64,000 nucleotides of DNA from CAWANF01 sp963783355. Its GTDB lineage: Bacteria; Bacteroidota; Rhodothermia; Balneolales; DATFMH01. This document shows positions 45,692-55,807 of the stretch, piece by piece. The stretch lies in contig CAWANF010000007.1 in the NCBI GenBank assembly GCA_963783355.1, positions 372,001 through 436,000 on the forward strand. The letters run 5' to 3'. The number at the start of each line of letters is the position of its first letter. Position 1 is the first letter of the stretch. The position numbers were made by a program, and so were the translations under genes. The notes beneath the pieces are model-generated. The model worked only from the letters and a program-made list of their open reading frames with translations. It searched no databases and was not told the origin of the DNA.

Positions 45692-45705
45692 CATTACTAA
45701 TTACG

Positions 45706-48700
45706 TCACTCATTTTTTACCGGTGAAGCCGGACGAACAGGCAACTTAACCGGTTGACTATCAGCTAATTTTGTTAACTCAGCTACACCTCTTTCGAGTT
45801 GTGGATCACGACCCTGGATAATGGCTTTCGGATCATTTTCGACCACGATATCAGGATCGACTCCATGGCCCTCAATAATCCAATCGCCCTTAGCCGACAG
45901 GAATCCGAATTCCGGCACATTCACAGTTCCTCCATCAATAAGCGTACCCCGGTTGGTGATACCAATGACACCGCCCCAGGAACGTTTTCCAATTAGCGGA
46001 CCCAGGTTCGCCTTTTTAAACATTGCCGGGAAAATATCTCCATCGGAAGCCGATGTTTCATTGATCAGGCAGACCAAATGGCCGGGAAATACGGTACTCG
46101 GGTAAAGATTAGGAACATCGCTGGTGCGCGCGAATTGTGCCGCCAGCAACTTGCGGCGTAACCGTTCAATCAGCATCTGTGAAACATTTCCGCCGCCATT
46201 ACTGCGAACATCAACAACGAGCCCTTCCTTGTTTTTGATTTGCGGATAATACCATTTGATGAATTCACGAATCCCGTTCGATCCCATATCCGGAATATGG
46301 AGATAACCGAAACGGCCATTGCTCATTTTTTCCACCATTTCGCGATTACGATTAGTCCATTCGTGGTAAATCAGGTTGGATTCGGACGATATCGGCTCGA
46401 TCGTAATTTTGCGGGATCCATTGAAAACCGGTTTACTGTTAAGCGTCAGTTCCACCGGCTGCTTCGATTTGAATCTCAACATCCGGTACGGATTGTCATT
46501 AGTTGTTAACTCCTGTCCGTCGATAGCTAAGATATAATCTCCTTCAGAAGCATTGATCCCCACTTCTGAAAGGGGCGAACGGTATCTCTTTTCAGCATTG
46601 TCCCCTTTGAAAATATGAGATATCCGGTACTTTCCTGAATTTTCGTCAGGCGTTAACCGGGCGCCCAAAAGGGCCACATCCGGACGATCGGGAATCTCGA
46701 AATCTCCACCGCTGATATAGGCATGAGAAACGCTCAATTCAGCAATCATTTCACTGATCACATAGTTCAAATCGGACCGGTGCGCTACATATTTTAACAA
46801 AGGTTTGTATTGATCGTGCAGGGCTTTCCAATCGTATCCGTGCATATTATCAACGTAGAAGAAATCGCGATAGCGGCGCCAGACTTCCTCAAAAATCTGG
46901 GCCCATTCTTCCGCGGGAACCCGGTAGGTTGTCAGGTCGCTGACGGATACGCTCTTTTTCGAACCTTCCCCTTTTTGGACATCATAAAGATTAAAACCAC
47001 CGTTTTGCCGAAGCAGGATATGTGAACCGTCGGGTGTTCTGGCAAAACCGGAAATTCCTTCCGCCAGTTTTTTTGTTTTTCGGTCCTTTATATTGAAAAT
47101 TTCAACCGATGGTTTGATATCGCTGGAACGGCCATAATAAAATGGTCCGCCTTTACCCAGAATGATATTACCTTTCGACGCGATGAGTCCGAGATAATTA
47201 TCTGCGGCGACCGGCACCAGCATCACGCGATCTCCCAAACCTTCAAAATCTATTTTAAGAGATTCTTTCGGTTCATCTTTTTTAGCTTTTTTATTTTTAG
47301 AATCATTCTCAGAATCCTTCATTTCGGGTTGAGTGACTTCAACACCTTCGGGCGGGAACAGGTTCGGAACATCTTTTCTCAATGCGACGGCATAAACATT
47401 GGTTTCGCGATCCGTCACATAATTCCATTCAATCGAACCGATTTGCGGGGCGAATTCGCGATCAGACAGGTAGAACAGGTACCTGCCTTCCGGATCCCAT
47501 GATGGATTAAATTGGTTGAATGAATTATTGGAAACCCGATGGTTTTTATTCGACTGGACATCATAAACATATATGGATTTCATGCCATTTTTTTCGCTCA
47601 GTGAATAAGCCAGAAATGTTCCTTTAGGCGACCAGGTATAATCCCGAAGTTGCCCCTCCGGTTCATCAGCAATCTGGCGAACATTACGATTAGCCACATT
47701 CAAAAGATATAGCTTCCCGTCTTTATCGCTGAAAGCGATGAATTTCGCGTCGGACGACCATACCGGTTTGTATCGCATCGCCTTACCATTGTGGGTCAGT
47801 TGTTCCGGTTTCGATGTTCCATCTGGTTTCATCAGGTATAATTCTTCCTCACCGCTCATATCCGAAATAAAGGCGATTTGTTTTCCATCCGGCGACCACC
47901 TGGCCCATTTGTCATGTGCATTAGACGAATTAGTCAGATTTCGGGTAATACCTTTCTCCACTGGAACCGTAAAAATATCTCCACGGGCGACAAAAAGTGC
48001 TTTTTTTGCATCCGGGCTAAGGCTATAATCTTCAATATTTTTGCTCACCTTAATATGCGATGGTCGTTTTGCCAGTCCATCATCCGGCACATAAATAGCC
48101 AACTTTTTATTTTCGTTCGTTTTGGTGTCAAAAATCTGAAGTTGTCCGTCTTGCTCATAAACAATCCGGCCCTGTTCATCGGCGCTTGGCCAGCGGACAT
48201 CCCATTTAGTATTATGAGTAAGCTGACCAATTGTTTTGTCGGAAATATTATAAGAATAGAGGTTCAGTTTCCCGTCGCGATCGGAAGCGAAATATATCTT
48301 GTCGCCAATCCACATTGGATCCCGCTCGGTACGAGGATGATTGGTTATCTGCTCAACTTCATTCGTTACCAAATTGAAAATATACAGGTTTTGAGCCCAT
48401 CCGCCCTGGTATCTTTTCCAGGTTCTGAAATCCCTGAAAAGCGGACTATATACAACTTTTTTGCCATCAGGCGAATAATCGCCGGCTCCTGACTGTGGCA
48501 TGGGTAACGATTTTGGTAATCCGCCATTTAAGGAAACGTTGTATAACTTCGTTTCCGAAAGTCCCCAGCTGTCTCTGACCGAACGGAATAAAACGGATTT
48601 TCCATCGGGGGCCCAGCCGTAGACCTGGTTATCGTAGCCCCATCTTGGAGGCAACGGACCCAAAGCCGGATAATACGTTAATTGTTTGGGCACACCGCCT

Positions 48701-49038
48701 TCGGCCGGAATCACATAGACCTGTTCATCACCATCATACTGTCCGGTAAAAGCAATTTGTTTGCCATCGGGTGAAAATTTCGCAAATAATTCGACTCCCG
48801 GATGAGCGGTTAAACGTCGTGCCGTTCCGCCGTCTGTTGAGACAATCCACAAATCACCGGCATAAGTAAAAACAACCTGGCTGCCATGAATATCCGGAAA
48901 ACGAAGTAAGCGAGTTTCTTTATTTTGGGCAAGTGCTTTTGTATTCAAAAAAAGAGATATACAAAAGACCAGAGAAGTGAATAACACAAACACTTCAGAG
49001 CGATAGGTATCCCATCGCCTGTAAACTTGGACGAGCAT
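45706..49038 (-). CDS. Tricorn-like S41 serine peptidase, exported (copy 2)
   Basis: A 1110-residue paralogue of the 25453 gene. The N terminus has a basic stretch then a hydrophobic export segment (~17-37, ending KALAQ). Propeller repeats (SPDGKQIAFTGQYDG, SPDGKKVVYSPLF) fill ~45-660; a PDZ-like segment has GDYILAIDGQELT; the S41 domain is ~920-1080. Catalytic residues by motif are S771-H772 (SVSHAY), S998-D999 (SASDGD) and E1056 (IIEGHG). Unlike copy 1, the tricorn Asp after the nucleophile is kept. A GGGAGG Shine-Dalgarno supports the ATG at 49038. It shares a terminator with the ECF operon. Confidence 0.92.
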   Translation of the reverse strand: MLVQVYRRWDTYRSEVFVLFTSLVFCISLFLNTKALAQNKETRLLRFPDIHGSQVVFTYAGDLWIVSTDGGTARRLTAHPGVELFAKFSPDGKQIAFTGQYDGDEQVYVIPAEGGVPKQLTYYPALGPLPPRWGYDNQVYGWAPDGKSVLFRSVRDSWGLSETKLYNVSLNGGLPKSLPMPQSGAGDYSPDGKKVVYSPLFRDFRTWKRYQGGWAQNLYIFNLVTNEVEQITNHPRTERDPMWIGDKIYFASDRDGKLNLYSYNISDKTIGQLTHNTKWDVRWPSADEQGRIVYEQDGQLQIFDTKTNENKKLAIYVPDDGLAKRPSHIKVSKNIEDYSLSPDAKKALFVARGDIFTVPVEKGITRNLTNSSNAHDKWARWSPDGKQIAFISDMSGEEELYLMKPDGTSKPEQLTHNGKAMRYKPVWSSDAKFIAFSDKDGKLYLLNVANRNVRQIADEPEGQLRDYTWSPKGTFLAYSLSEKNGMKSIYVYDVQSNKNHRVSNNSFNQFNPSWDPEGRYLFYLSDREFAPQIGSIEWNYVTDRETNVYAVALRKDVPNLFPPEGVEVTQPEMKDSENDSKNKKAKKDEPKESLKIDFEGLGDRVMLVPVAADNYLGLIASKGNIILGKGGPFYYGRSSDIKPSVEIFNIKDRKTKKLAEGISGFARTPDGSHILLRQNGGFNLYDVQKGEGSKKSVSVSDLTTYRVPAEEWAQIFEEVWRRYRDFFYVDNMHGYDWKALHDQYKPLLKYVAHRSDLNYVISEMIAELSVSHAYISGGDFEIPDRPDVALLGARLTPDENSGKYRISHIFKGDNAEKRYRSPLSEVGINASEGDYILAIDGQELTTNDNPYRMLRFKSKQPVELTLNSKPVFNGSRKITIEPISSESNLIYHEWTNRNREMVEKMSNGRFGYLHIPDMGSNGIREFIKWYYPQIKNKEGLVVDVRSNGGGNVSQMLIERLRRKLLAAQFARTSDVPNLYPSTVFPGHLVCLINETSASDGDIFPAMFKKANLGPLIGKRSWGGVIGITNRGTLIDGGTVNVPEFGFLSAKGDWIIEGHGVDPDIVVENDPKAIIQGRDPQLERGVAELTKLADSQPVKLPVRPASPVKNE

Positions 49039-49451
49039 GTTTTCCTCCCTTGATAAATAATAGTTTTGATAGTAGTTATAAGTATATGCTTAATTATGAA
49101 TAAAGCAAGAAGTGTCAGTTAATTCTATTCAATAGGATTTTTGGTAAAACTTTGGAGGAATACCCAAAAAAATTTGACTTAGACAGACCCGAAACCGTTT
49201 ACGACACTAAAATAACCAGGTTAGACAATTCTTCTTAATTCACACTACTAATTGGCTTATAAGGAATTAAAAGGTAAATAATTCTTTAGGATTTATATAA
49301 TTCGTATATTTTTGTCTTAATTTAAAATTGTATTATATTAGGTACTGTTAATTACCTGTAAAATAATAAGATTGGTTGGTGTTATAATTAAGGCGAAAAA
49401 CACTTCTGAAGTCACTTCTTTTAAAGACCTGTAATCCGAAATATTTCTTAT
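49039..49451. other. AT-rich intergenic region
   Basis: 413 bases between the divergent tricorn-like and histidine kinase genes. It is strongly AT-rich with no open frame, strong hairpin or recognisable operator. TATATTTTTG near 49305 resembles part of a Bacteroidota -7 box but lacks a spaced TTG partner. Confidence 0.45.
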
Positions 49452-51614
49452 ATGCAAAGCCTGGTACCTGGCGAGATCCCGTCAATATTATTTGAATTCA
49501 ATCCAAACCCGATTGCTCATTTTTGATTTGGATGATTTGAAGATTTTAAATGTTAATCAATCGGCATGCAATGTGTACGGTTATTCTTCCTGTGAATTTA
49601 GCGAATTAAAAGTCACTAACCTGCACCCTGAAACAAGTCAATCTTCCGTTGCCTACTCGCTATTCAAAGACACACGTGGCTACGATGATAACGGGATATG
49701 GATTCATAAAAAGAAGGACGGAAGTGAATTTCCGGTACGTGTAATTGTTCAAACCATACAATACAAGGGAAAACACTCCAAATTATCTATAATCCAAGAT
49801 TTATCTTCACAGGTACAGCCTGACGAAGTTTTAAAACTGGCATATAACAAATTAAAATATCACATCATCAACAGCCCTTTGGCTGTTATTGAATGGGATA
49901 AGTATTTCCGGCTTACCTCCTGGTCGAAAAAAGCTGAAAACATCTTTGGCTATGCCGAATCCGAGGTTTTGGGCCATACCCTTTTCAGCCTGTCTGATTT
50001 CGTTGTAGAACCACTAAATAAATCAAAAATTAAAGACAGCATCTTTAAGATTATTAAAGGCATTGAAAATAATTCACAGTTTGAATTAAAAATAAAAACA
50101 GCAAACGGAAATATCATTTATACGCGATGGTATAATTCTGCTATGTTTAATGACAATGGCCGGGTTACCTCGTTGCTATCATTCGTTGAAGACATTACCG
50201 ATCGCAAAAAATCCGGCAAAAAATTAAAAGAAAGTCAAAAACTTTATAAATCATTATTTGATAACGCCTTAGATGCCATTTTACTGGCTAATGACGATGC
50301 CGACTATATTGATGCAAATGAATCAGCTTCTCACTTATTAGGTTTCAGCAAAAAAGAATTCATACGTTAAACCTCAAAGATGTGACCCCGGCACCAAATA
50401 AAATCAAGCTTTCAGGGAATGGAACAAATTCATAAAAACCGGGTATGCATCCGGTGAATTTCAGCTTAAGAACAAAAAATGGAGAGATCATCGATAGCGA
50501 ATTCCGGGCTGTGGCCAATATTATACCCGGTATCCATCTTTCCATTTTACATGACATCACGAAACGAAAAATCATTGAGAAAGAACTCTTAGAAGAAAAA
50601 AAATTCACGGATTCAGTTGTCAACAGCTTACCGGGCCTGTTTTTTGTAGCCAATGAAAATGGCCAGTTGGTTCGCTGGAATGATAATATGGAAAAAATAT
50701 TAGGATATTCGTCGGAAGAATTGGTTACTGTACAACCGCTGGATTTTTATGCAGAAGAGGACCGTGAAATGGCTTTGCAAAAAATTATGGAAGTCAACGA
50801 AGTGGGTCGAAGCAGTGGTGAGATGAAATTACAAACTAAAACCGGCGAAAAAATACCCTTTTTCATCAATGCTTCTCTTATTAGTTACAATGATAAAAAT
50901 TATATAGTGGGAGCCAGTGTAGACATTTCCAAATTAAAAGAAGCCGAAGAAATTGTATTGAATTCATTGAAAGAGAAAGAAGTCTTATTGGCTGAAATAC
51001 ATCATAGAGTTAAAAATAACCTGGCCGTAATATCAGGACTGTTGCATTTGCAAAGAGATATTACTGACGACGAAAAAGCACAAAAAGCTCTATATGACAG
51101 CCAGTTGCGAATACATTCCATTGCTATGATTCATGAGATGCTTTATAAAAATGAATATTTATCAAAAATTAAGTTTGATGTATATGCACATCATCTTTGC
51201 CAATATATATTTGAGTCCTGGGATTTGGACAACGGATATGATAATTATACGATACAAGAATGCAACACCTACCTGAATATTAATCAGGCAATACCACTGG
51301 CTTTGATATTAAACGAACTGATTAATAATGCTCTTAAACATGGTTCTTGTAAAAAATGTGGCAAAGGGCATGTTAGAATTTTGTTCCAAAATTCGGGATC
51401 AGATTTTATAATGCAGGTTAAGGACAACGGGCCCGGAATTCCCGAAAACAAAAACTTCAATAGTTACAATTCCCTGGGTATGAAACTAATCCGAGCTCTG
51501 ACTCAGCAATTAAAAGCAAGTTTCGTTTATGAATACGATGACGGTACCGTAATAACTATAAAATTTAAAATGGATCAGCCTAACCGAATTTACGAGAGTC
51601 CGATGGTATTCTAA
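49452..51614 (+). pseudogene. Multi-PAS sensor histidine kinase gene with four frameshifts
   Basis: Joining frames recovers one protein of about 720 residues: PAS1 from ATG 49452 (ILFEFNPNPIAH, then FDLDDLKILNVN), PAS2 (ITDRKKSGKKLKESQ after it), PAS3 (LKDVTPAPNK... REWNKFIKTGYASGEF...NGEIIDSEFRAV), PAS4 (GLFFVANENGQLVRW), HisKA_2 (EIHHRVKNNLAVISGLLHLQ) and HATPase (LNELINNALKHG, DNGPGIP, SLGMKLI). Frame breaks fall at or next to homopolymers: T5 at 49520 (one T extra), a missing base at A6 50350 or near 50366, A4 at 50400 (one A short), A6 at 50474 (one A extra). The kinase end (50445-51614) is itself open. Either real decay or local sequencing error. Confidence 0.82.
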
Positions 51615-51695
51615 AATATCCTAATGAATGCTCACTAATGTCTTTATTAACTTACTGTTAAACTAAGGACAAATTATATCAGGAAAGATGCCTTC

Positions 51696-52847
51696 ATGAG
51701 TTCAGCCATCAAAATAATTGCTTTTATTTTGAGTATGAGAGTATTGGCATGTAATAATAACAATGATGTCAGGGGACAATACTCAGCCGTTAAAGCCTTT
51801 CCAAATCTCACTTTTTCAAGCCCTGTCGATATACAGTTTGTGAATGATGGACAAAACAATGTTTATGTAGTTGAGCAATCTGGTATTATCCGTGTGTTTA
51901 ATAATGAAAGCAGCGTTACCTCATCCAAAATTTTTCTTGATATCACTGATCGGGTGTTAAGCGGTGGGGAACAGGGTTTGCTCGGACTCGCATTCCACCC
52001 TGATTTCAAAAACAATGGGATATTTTATGTCGACTATACCACTTCCAATCCACGAAGAACCGTTATTTCCCGTTTTAACATAAAATCAAATACTCCAAAC
52101 GAAGCCGATCCTTCAAGTGAAGAGCGAATCCTGGAAATAAACCAGCCGTATTCGAATCATAATGGCGGGCGGATCCTGTTCGGTCCGGATGGATACCTGT
52201 ATATCGGAATGGGAGACGGCGGATCGGGTGGCGATCCACATGGAAATGGCCAAAACAGGCAAACATTATTGGGAGCTATCCTTCGAATTGACGTCGATCA
52301 TGCTGCTGCCGGAAAACTATATGGCATACCCGCGGATAATCCTTTTGTCGGAAACACAAATGGTTTCAGAGAAGAAATCTACGCTTACGGACTGCGGAAT
52401 CCATGGCGTTTTAGCTTCGATCCGGTAACGAAAGAACTATGGGCCGGCGATGTCGGACAAAATAAGTATGAAGAAATTGATATCATCAAACCGGGTAAAA
52501 ATTACGGATGGAATATTGTAGAAGGATTTCATTGCTATAGCCCGTCAAGCGGATGCGATACAACGGGATTAGTCCCCCCGGTTTGGGAATATTCTCATGA
52601 TGAAGGTCATTCCATCACCGGAGGCATCGTTTATCGTGGCAAGAATATTTCATCGCTTAATGGCCAATATATCTACGCCGATTTTGTGAAAAATAAAGTC
52701 TGGGCGCTGGAATATGTTTCTCAAAACAATATCCGAAATCGATTATTGTTCAATGTCGACAATGTCAGTTCTTTCGGAACCGATCCTGACGGAGAAGTCT
52801 ACCTGTGTTCTTTCGACGGGAATATTTATAAGATTTCAGGTGATTAA
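51696..52847 (+). CDS. Exported glucose/sorbosone dehydrogenase-like lipoprotein
   Basis: A 383-residue PQQ-dependent-type sugar dehydrogenase family protein (soluble six-bladed propeller). A short signal ends in lipobox VLAC (Cys19). Family sequence includes GEQGLLGLAFHPDFKNNGIF, NQPYSNHNGGRILFGPDGYL, YIGMGDGGSGGDPHGNGQN, YAYGLRNPWRFSFDP and WAGDVGQNKYEEIDII, where the NHNGG and GLRNPWR parts correspond to the cofactor/active-site region. AGGAAAG supports the ATG at 51696. The electron acceptor is unknown. Confidence 0.88.
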   Translation: MSSAIKIIAFILSMRVLACNNNNDVRGQYSAVKAFPNLTFSSPVDIQFVNDGQNNVYVVEQSGIIRVFNNESSVTSSKIFLDITDRVLSGGEQGLLGLAFHPDFKNNGIFYVDYTTSNPRRTVISRFNIKSNTPNEADPSSEERILEINQPYSNHNGGRILFGPDGYLYIGMGDGGSGGDPHGNGQNRQTLLGAILRIDVDHAAAGKLYGIPADNPFVGNTNGFREEIYAYGLRNPWRFSFDPVTKELWAGDVGQNKYEEIDIIKPGKNYGWNIVEGFHCYSPSSGCDTTGLVPPVWEYSHDEGHSITGGIVYRGKNISSLNGQYIYADFVKNKVWALEYVSQNNIRNRLLFNVDNVSSFGTDPDGEVYLCSFDGNIYKISGD

Positions 52848-52884
52848 TGAAACTCCACTGGAAAATTCCGAACCAGAGAATCTC

Positions 52885-53937
52885 TCACAATTCATTATCT
52901 CCCTGTTCTAGTTCCAATAAGTATTTTTTTCTCCATAAACCGCCGCCATAACCGCATAAAGTACCGTCTTTTCCAATAACCCGATGACAAGGTATGATGA
53001 TAGCGATCCGGTTATCTCCATTTGATCGTGCCACGGCTCTGACGGCTTTTGGATTTTCAATGGCGATGGCCTGTTCTTCATAAGAACGGGTCGATCCATA
53101 TGGAATTTCCATTAATTGATTCCATACTTTCTGCTGAAAATCCGTTCCTGGGGTTACAAGTGGAATTGAAAAGTTTTTCCGCCGGCCTTTAAAATATTCA
53201 TCAATTTGCCTGGCCGTTTCTTCGGTAAAAGAGTTAGTTCCCGGGACGAAAACGGCATTCAGACGTTGAGTTAATCGTTTTAGCTGTGTTTCGAGCATTC
53301 TCCGATCGACAAATTCAAGCAGACATAATCCTTCGTCCGTTGTTCCGCAAAGCATGGGTCCGAGCGGTGTTGTTACACGATTCAAATAAATCAACGTGGC
53401 ATTTTTCCCTTTTGCCGGTGTCTTCCCAATCCAGTTTTTTATCGCATCACGAAAACCGCTCAACGATTCATAGCCATGTTCAAAAGCCGTCTGTGTCATA
53501 TTCTCTCCATGTTTTATTCGTCCCATCGCCATTCCCAGCCTTCTCAGACGCAGGTAACACTGAAATGTCATGCCATGATTCTTCTTAAACCAGCGTCTTA
53601 ACCGGTTTGGATTCACGCCAAATTCACGCAATTCATAATCCGTCCATCGTTTGGCAGGGAGTTGATCTACTTCATCCAGTACCCGGATAACCCAGTTTGG
53701 ATTCATTCCTTTAGGCTGTATTGGTTTACATCGTTTGCACGGACGATAACCGGCATCCAGGGCTTCTTTCGCCGAGCCAAAAAAATCAACATTTTCACGT
53801 AATGGTTTTCGGGCTGAACACGTTGGCCGGCAAAAAATCCCGGTCGTTTTTATACCTGCGAAAAAAACGCCCTCGTAGTTGGAATCTTTTTCGACGAGAG
53901 CTTTGTACATTTCTTCCCGGGAAGGTAGTTTTTGCAT
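52885..53937 (-). CDS. ada: Ada, alkylation repair methyltransferase and activator
   Basis: Ada repairs O6-methylguanine and methylphosphotriesters and activates the adaptive response. The 350 residues contain the zinc phosphotriester domain with C36, C40, C67 and C70 (E. coli Cys38, 42, 69, 72), the AraC-like domain (~85-175, FGVNPNRLRRWFKKNHGMTF; ESLSGFRDAIKNWIGKTP) and the C-terminal methyltransferase with active PCHRVIGKDGTLCGYGGGLW. Each domain is complete. No alkylation gene is next to it; the neighbour ends convergently 37 bases away. Confidence 0.95.
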   Translation of the reverse strand: MQKLPSREEMYKALVEKDSNYEGVFFAGIKTTGIFCRPTCSARKPLRENVDFFGSAKEALDAGYRPCKRCKPIQPKGMNPNWVIRVLDEVDQLPAKRWTDYELREFGVNPNRLRRWFKKNHGMTFQCYLRLRRLGMAMGRIKHGENMTQTAFEHGYESLSGFRDAIKNWIGKTPAKGKNATLIYLNRVTTPLGPMLCGTTDEGLCLLEFVDRRMLETQLKRLTQRLNAVFVPGTNSFTEETARQIDEYFKGRRKNFSIPLVTPGTDFQQKVWNQLMEIPYGSTRSYEEQAIAIENPKAVRAVARSNGDNRIAIIIPCHRVIGKDGTLCGYGGGLWRKKYLLELEQGDNEL

Positions 53938-54323
53938 CTCTTTTTATGGATAATATAGAGTGGACAGCCCCGGTTTTCTACCGATAATTTATCATTGAAT
54001 TTTTTGTCTTCCAGCTTAAAAAGGATTGGAATGGATATGAAACTGGTATCAAATCCTGTTATAATTTGCCACGTATTTTCGCAGATCCAAATTGATATTT
54101 CATCATAATGTGAATCATCTTTTTAACAGAATGTAGTTTTTGAAAATTTTTGCTGAGCGACACAAAAAGTAAATGACTTCGCCAGCCTTCAGGTGCCTTA
54201 TTTCTTTGTGTCTCTGTCTTTTTCTTACTCCCTTAAAAAAATCTAATGCATTCCTAAATGCACAATCAATAATATATTAATACAAGCATTTTTAAGGGCC
54301 TAAATCAGAAAGAGGAGGCACCT
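53938..54323. other. Intergenic region with repeat remnant
   Basis: 386 bases between the divergent ada and methyltransferase genes. The reverse complement of 54158-54230 reads ACAGAGACACAAAGAAATAA and resembles the degenerate repeat seen at 31679 and 36293. No gene is visible. AGGAGG at 54313 is the Shine-Dalgarno of the next gene. Confidence 0.5.
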
Positions 54324-55124
54324 ATGCCCAAAGTAGCAGAAGTTCAAGAAGCACAACAAATTATGTGGGCGAGAGGCAATTATGCCAGAATTAATTCAAA
54401 GCTTGTTATTGTCTCGGAGCAACTTTGTGAAAGCATCGATCTGCATGGCGGAAAAACCGTTTTGGATGTTGCAACCGGTCATGGAAACACGGCTCTCGCC
54501 GCAGCACGGCGTGAATGTATAGTAACCGGTATCGATACGGTTAATTCATTGATGGACCAGGGACGTGAACGGGCAAAAGCTGAGGGATTAAAAGTCGATT
54601 TTAAAGAAGGAGATGCAGAACATATACCATTTCCTGACGAAAGTTTTGATTATGTATTGTCAACTTTTGGAGTTCAATTCACCACAAATCATTCAAAAGC
54701 AGCCAGCGAACTGATACGTGTTTGTAAACCGAAAGGAAAAATAGGATTAGTAAACTGGACCTCAAGTGGTTTCCTGGCCGAATTAAATGCGATTCTTTCT
54801 GAATATGTTCCTCCGCCAACGATACCATCGCCTTATGTTTGGGGCGAACGCGGGAAGCTTCATGATTTTTTTGGCGATGAAATCGTGCATCTTGAAATCA
54901 CTCCCCGGACATTCACCTATCGTTTCCCGACTCCGGATGCCTGGATGCAGTGTTTCCGTACACGATACGGGCCTTTCATTTTGGCTTACGAATCACAATC
55001 TGAAGAGAAACGCGAACATATGAAAAGGGAGATTAAAGAGCTAATCCAGGCTTATAACCGCTCTGGTGATGAGACACTGATTCTTCCGGTTGATTATGCC
55101 GAAGTAACTGTTGTTCGTCGTTGA
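54324..55124 (+). CDS. Class I SAM-dependent methyltransferase
   Basis: A 266-residue methyltransferase of the UbiE/Methyltransf_11 type. Motif I is TVLDVATGHGNTALAAARR (~45-63), the acidic residue ending beta-2 is in VTGIDTVNSL, and motif II is FDYVLSTFGVQFTTNHSKAA followed by VCKPKGKIGLVNWT. AGGAGG five bases upstream fixes the ATG. The substrate cannot be read; N-terminal QEAQQIMWARGNYARIN resembles small-molecule methyltransferases. It stands alone with a hairpin downstream. Confidence 0.85.
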   Translation: MPKVAEVQEAQQIMWARGNYARINSKLVIVSEQLCESIDLHGGKTVLDVATGHGNTALAAARRECIVTGIDTVNSLMDQGRERAKAEGLKVDFKEGDAEHIPFPDESFDYVLSTFGVQFTTNHSKAASELIRVCKPKGKIGLVNWTSSGFLAELNAILSEYVPPPTIPSPYVWGERGKLHDFFGDEIVHLEITPRTFTYRFPTPDAWMQCFRTRYGPFILAYESQSEEKREHMKREIKELIQAYNRSGDETLILPVDYAEVTVVRR

Positions 55125-55208
55125 TAAACGACAATTAAGCCATTTTTAAGTTTATCATCATCTTTTTAATTAGAATAAACATAATCAAACCAGATATAAC
55201 CTCTTTAT

Positions 55209-55258
55209 AAACATATAACTAAAACTTGTAATTATTTATTTTCTTTAGTTATATGTTT
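55209..55258 (+). promoter_or_regulatory. 15-bp perfect AT-rich hairpin upstream of RRM gene
   Basis: AAACATATAACTAAA (55209-55223) is complementary to TTTAGTTATATGTTT (55244-55258), with a 20-base loop. It lies 85 bases after the methyltransferase stop and 107 bases before the RRM start. It may be the methyltransferase terminator (a short TTTTA follows) or a leader element of the RNA-binding protein. Confidence 0.5.
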
Positions 55259-55365
55259 TAGATAAATTAGTGTACTTGCCGAATGACGGCGCAACGTTAT
55301 CAAGTTATTTGTGTGTTGGTAATTTGGTAACGTAATCGACATCAACACGCATAATTGAAAGTCTT

Positions 55366-55638
55366 ATGAAGTTATATGTTGGCAACCTTGCCTATAGCGT
55401 TACAGAAAGTGACTTGACGAATGCTTTCTCCGAATTCGGAGAAGTGACAGAAGTAAATCTGATTACCGACAAATTCTCAGGACGTTCCAAAGGATTTGCA
55501 TTCGTAGAAATGCCAGATAAATCGGAAGCTCAAGAAGCAATTGATGCACTGAATGAAACCGCTCTGAAAGGTCGGGATATCAGAGTGAATGAAGCCAGAC
55601 CGAAAGAGGATCGTCCCAGACGCCGTCAACGGTACTAG
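55366..55638 (+). CDS. RRM-domain RNA-binding protein
   Basis: A 90-residue single RRM protein with RNP2 LYVGNL (residues 3-8) and RNP1 KGFAFVEM (~43-50), then the second helix/strand AQEAIDALNETALKGRDIRV and a short basic tail ending PRRRQRY. Small glycine-poor RRM proteins of this size are common in cyanobacteria and FCB bacteria and are often cold- or stress-linked, binding mRNA. No strong Shine-Dalgarno is present; the ~110-base leader has strong secondary structure. A terminator follows at 55657. Confidence 0.95.
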   Translation: MKLYVGNLAYSVTESDLTNAFSEFGEVTEVNLITDKFSGRSKGFAFVEMPDKSEAQEAIDALNETALKGRDIRVNEARPKEDRPRRRQRY

Positions 55639-55656
55639 TATATTGAATCACAATTG

Positions 55657-55698
55657 AAAAGAGCCGTAATACAATGTTGTTTTACGGCTTTTTTATTT
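55657..55698 (+). terminator. Rho-independent terminator of RRM gene
   Basis: AAAAGAGCCGTAA (55657-55669) pairs with TTACGGCTTTTTT (from 55682), loop of 12 bases, with the T-run in the second arm. It lies 19 bases after the RRM stop. Confidence 0.85.
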
Positions 55699-55807
55699 CA
55701 AAAAACTTTCCAGTCGTTTCACTACCTTATTTTTATCAGTCTTGTTATGGTCCGAAAATCCCCGGACACAATCTTGTTACAATAACCCATTAATAAACAT
55801 TGAATCC

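Noticed and set aside
49492..50370. Separate small PAS protein starting at TTG 49492
   Set aside because: The first PAS domain begins upstream in another frame from ATG 49452, showing the open frame is a fragment of one larger gene.
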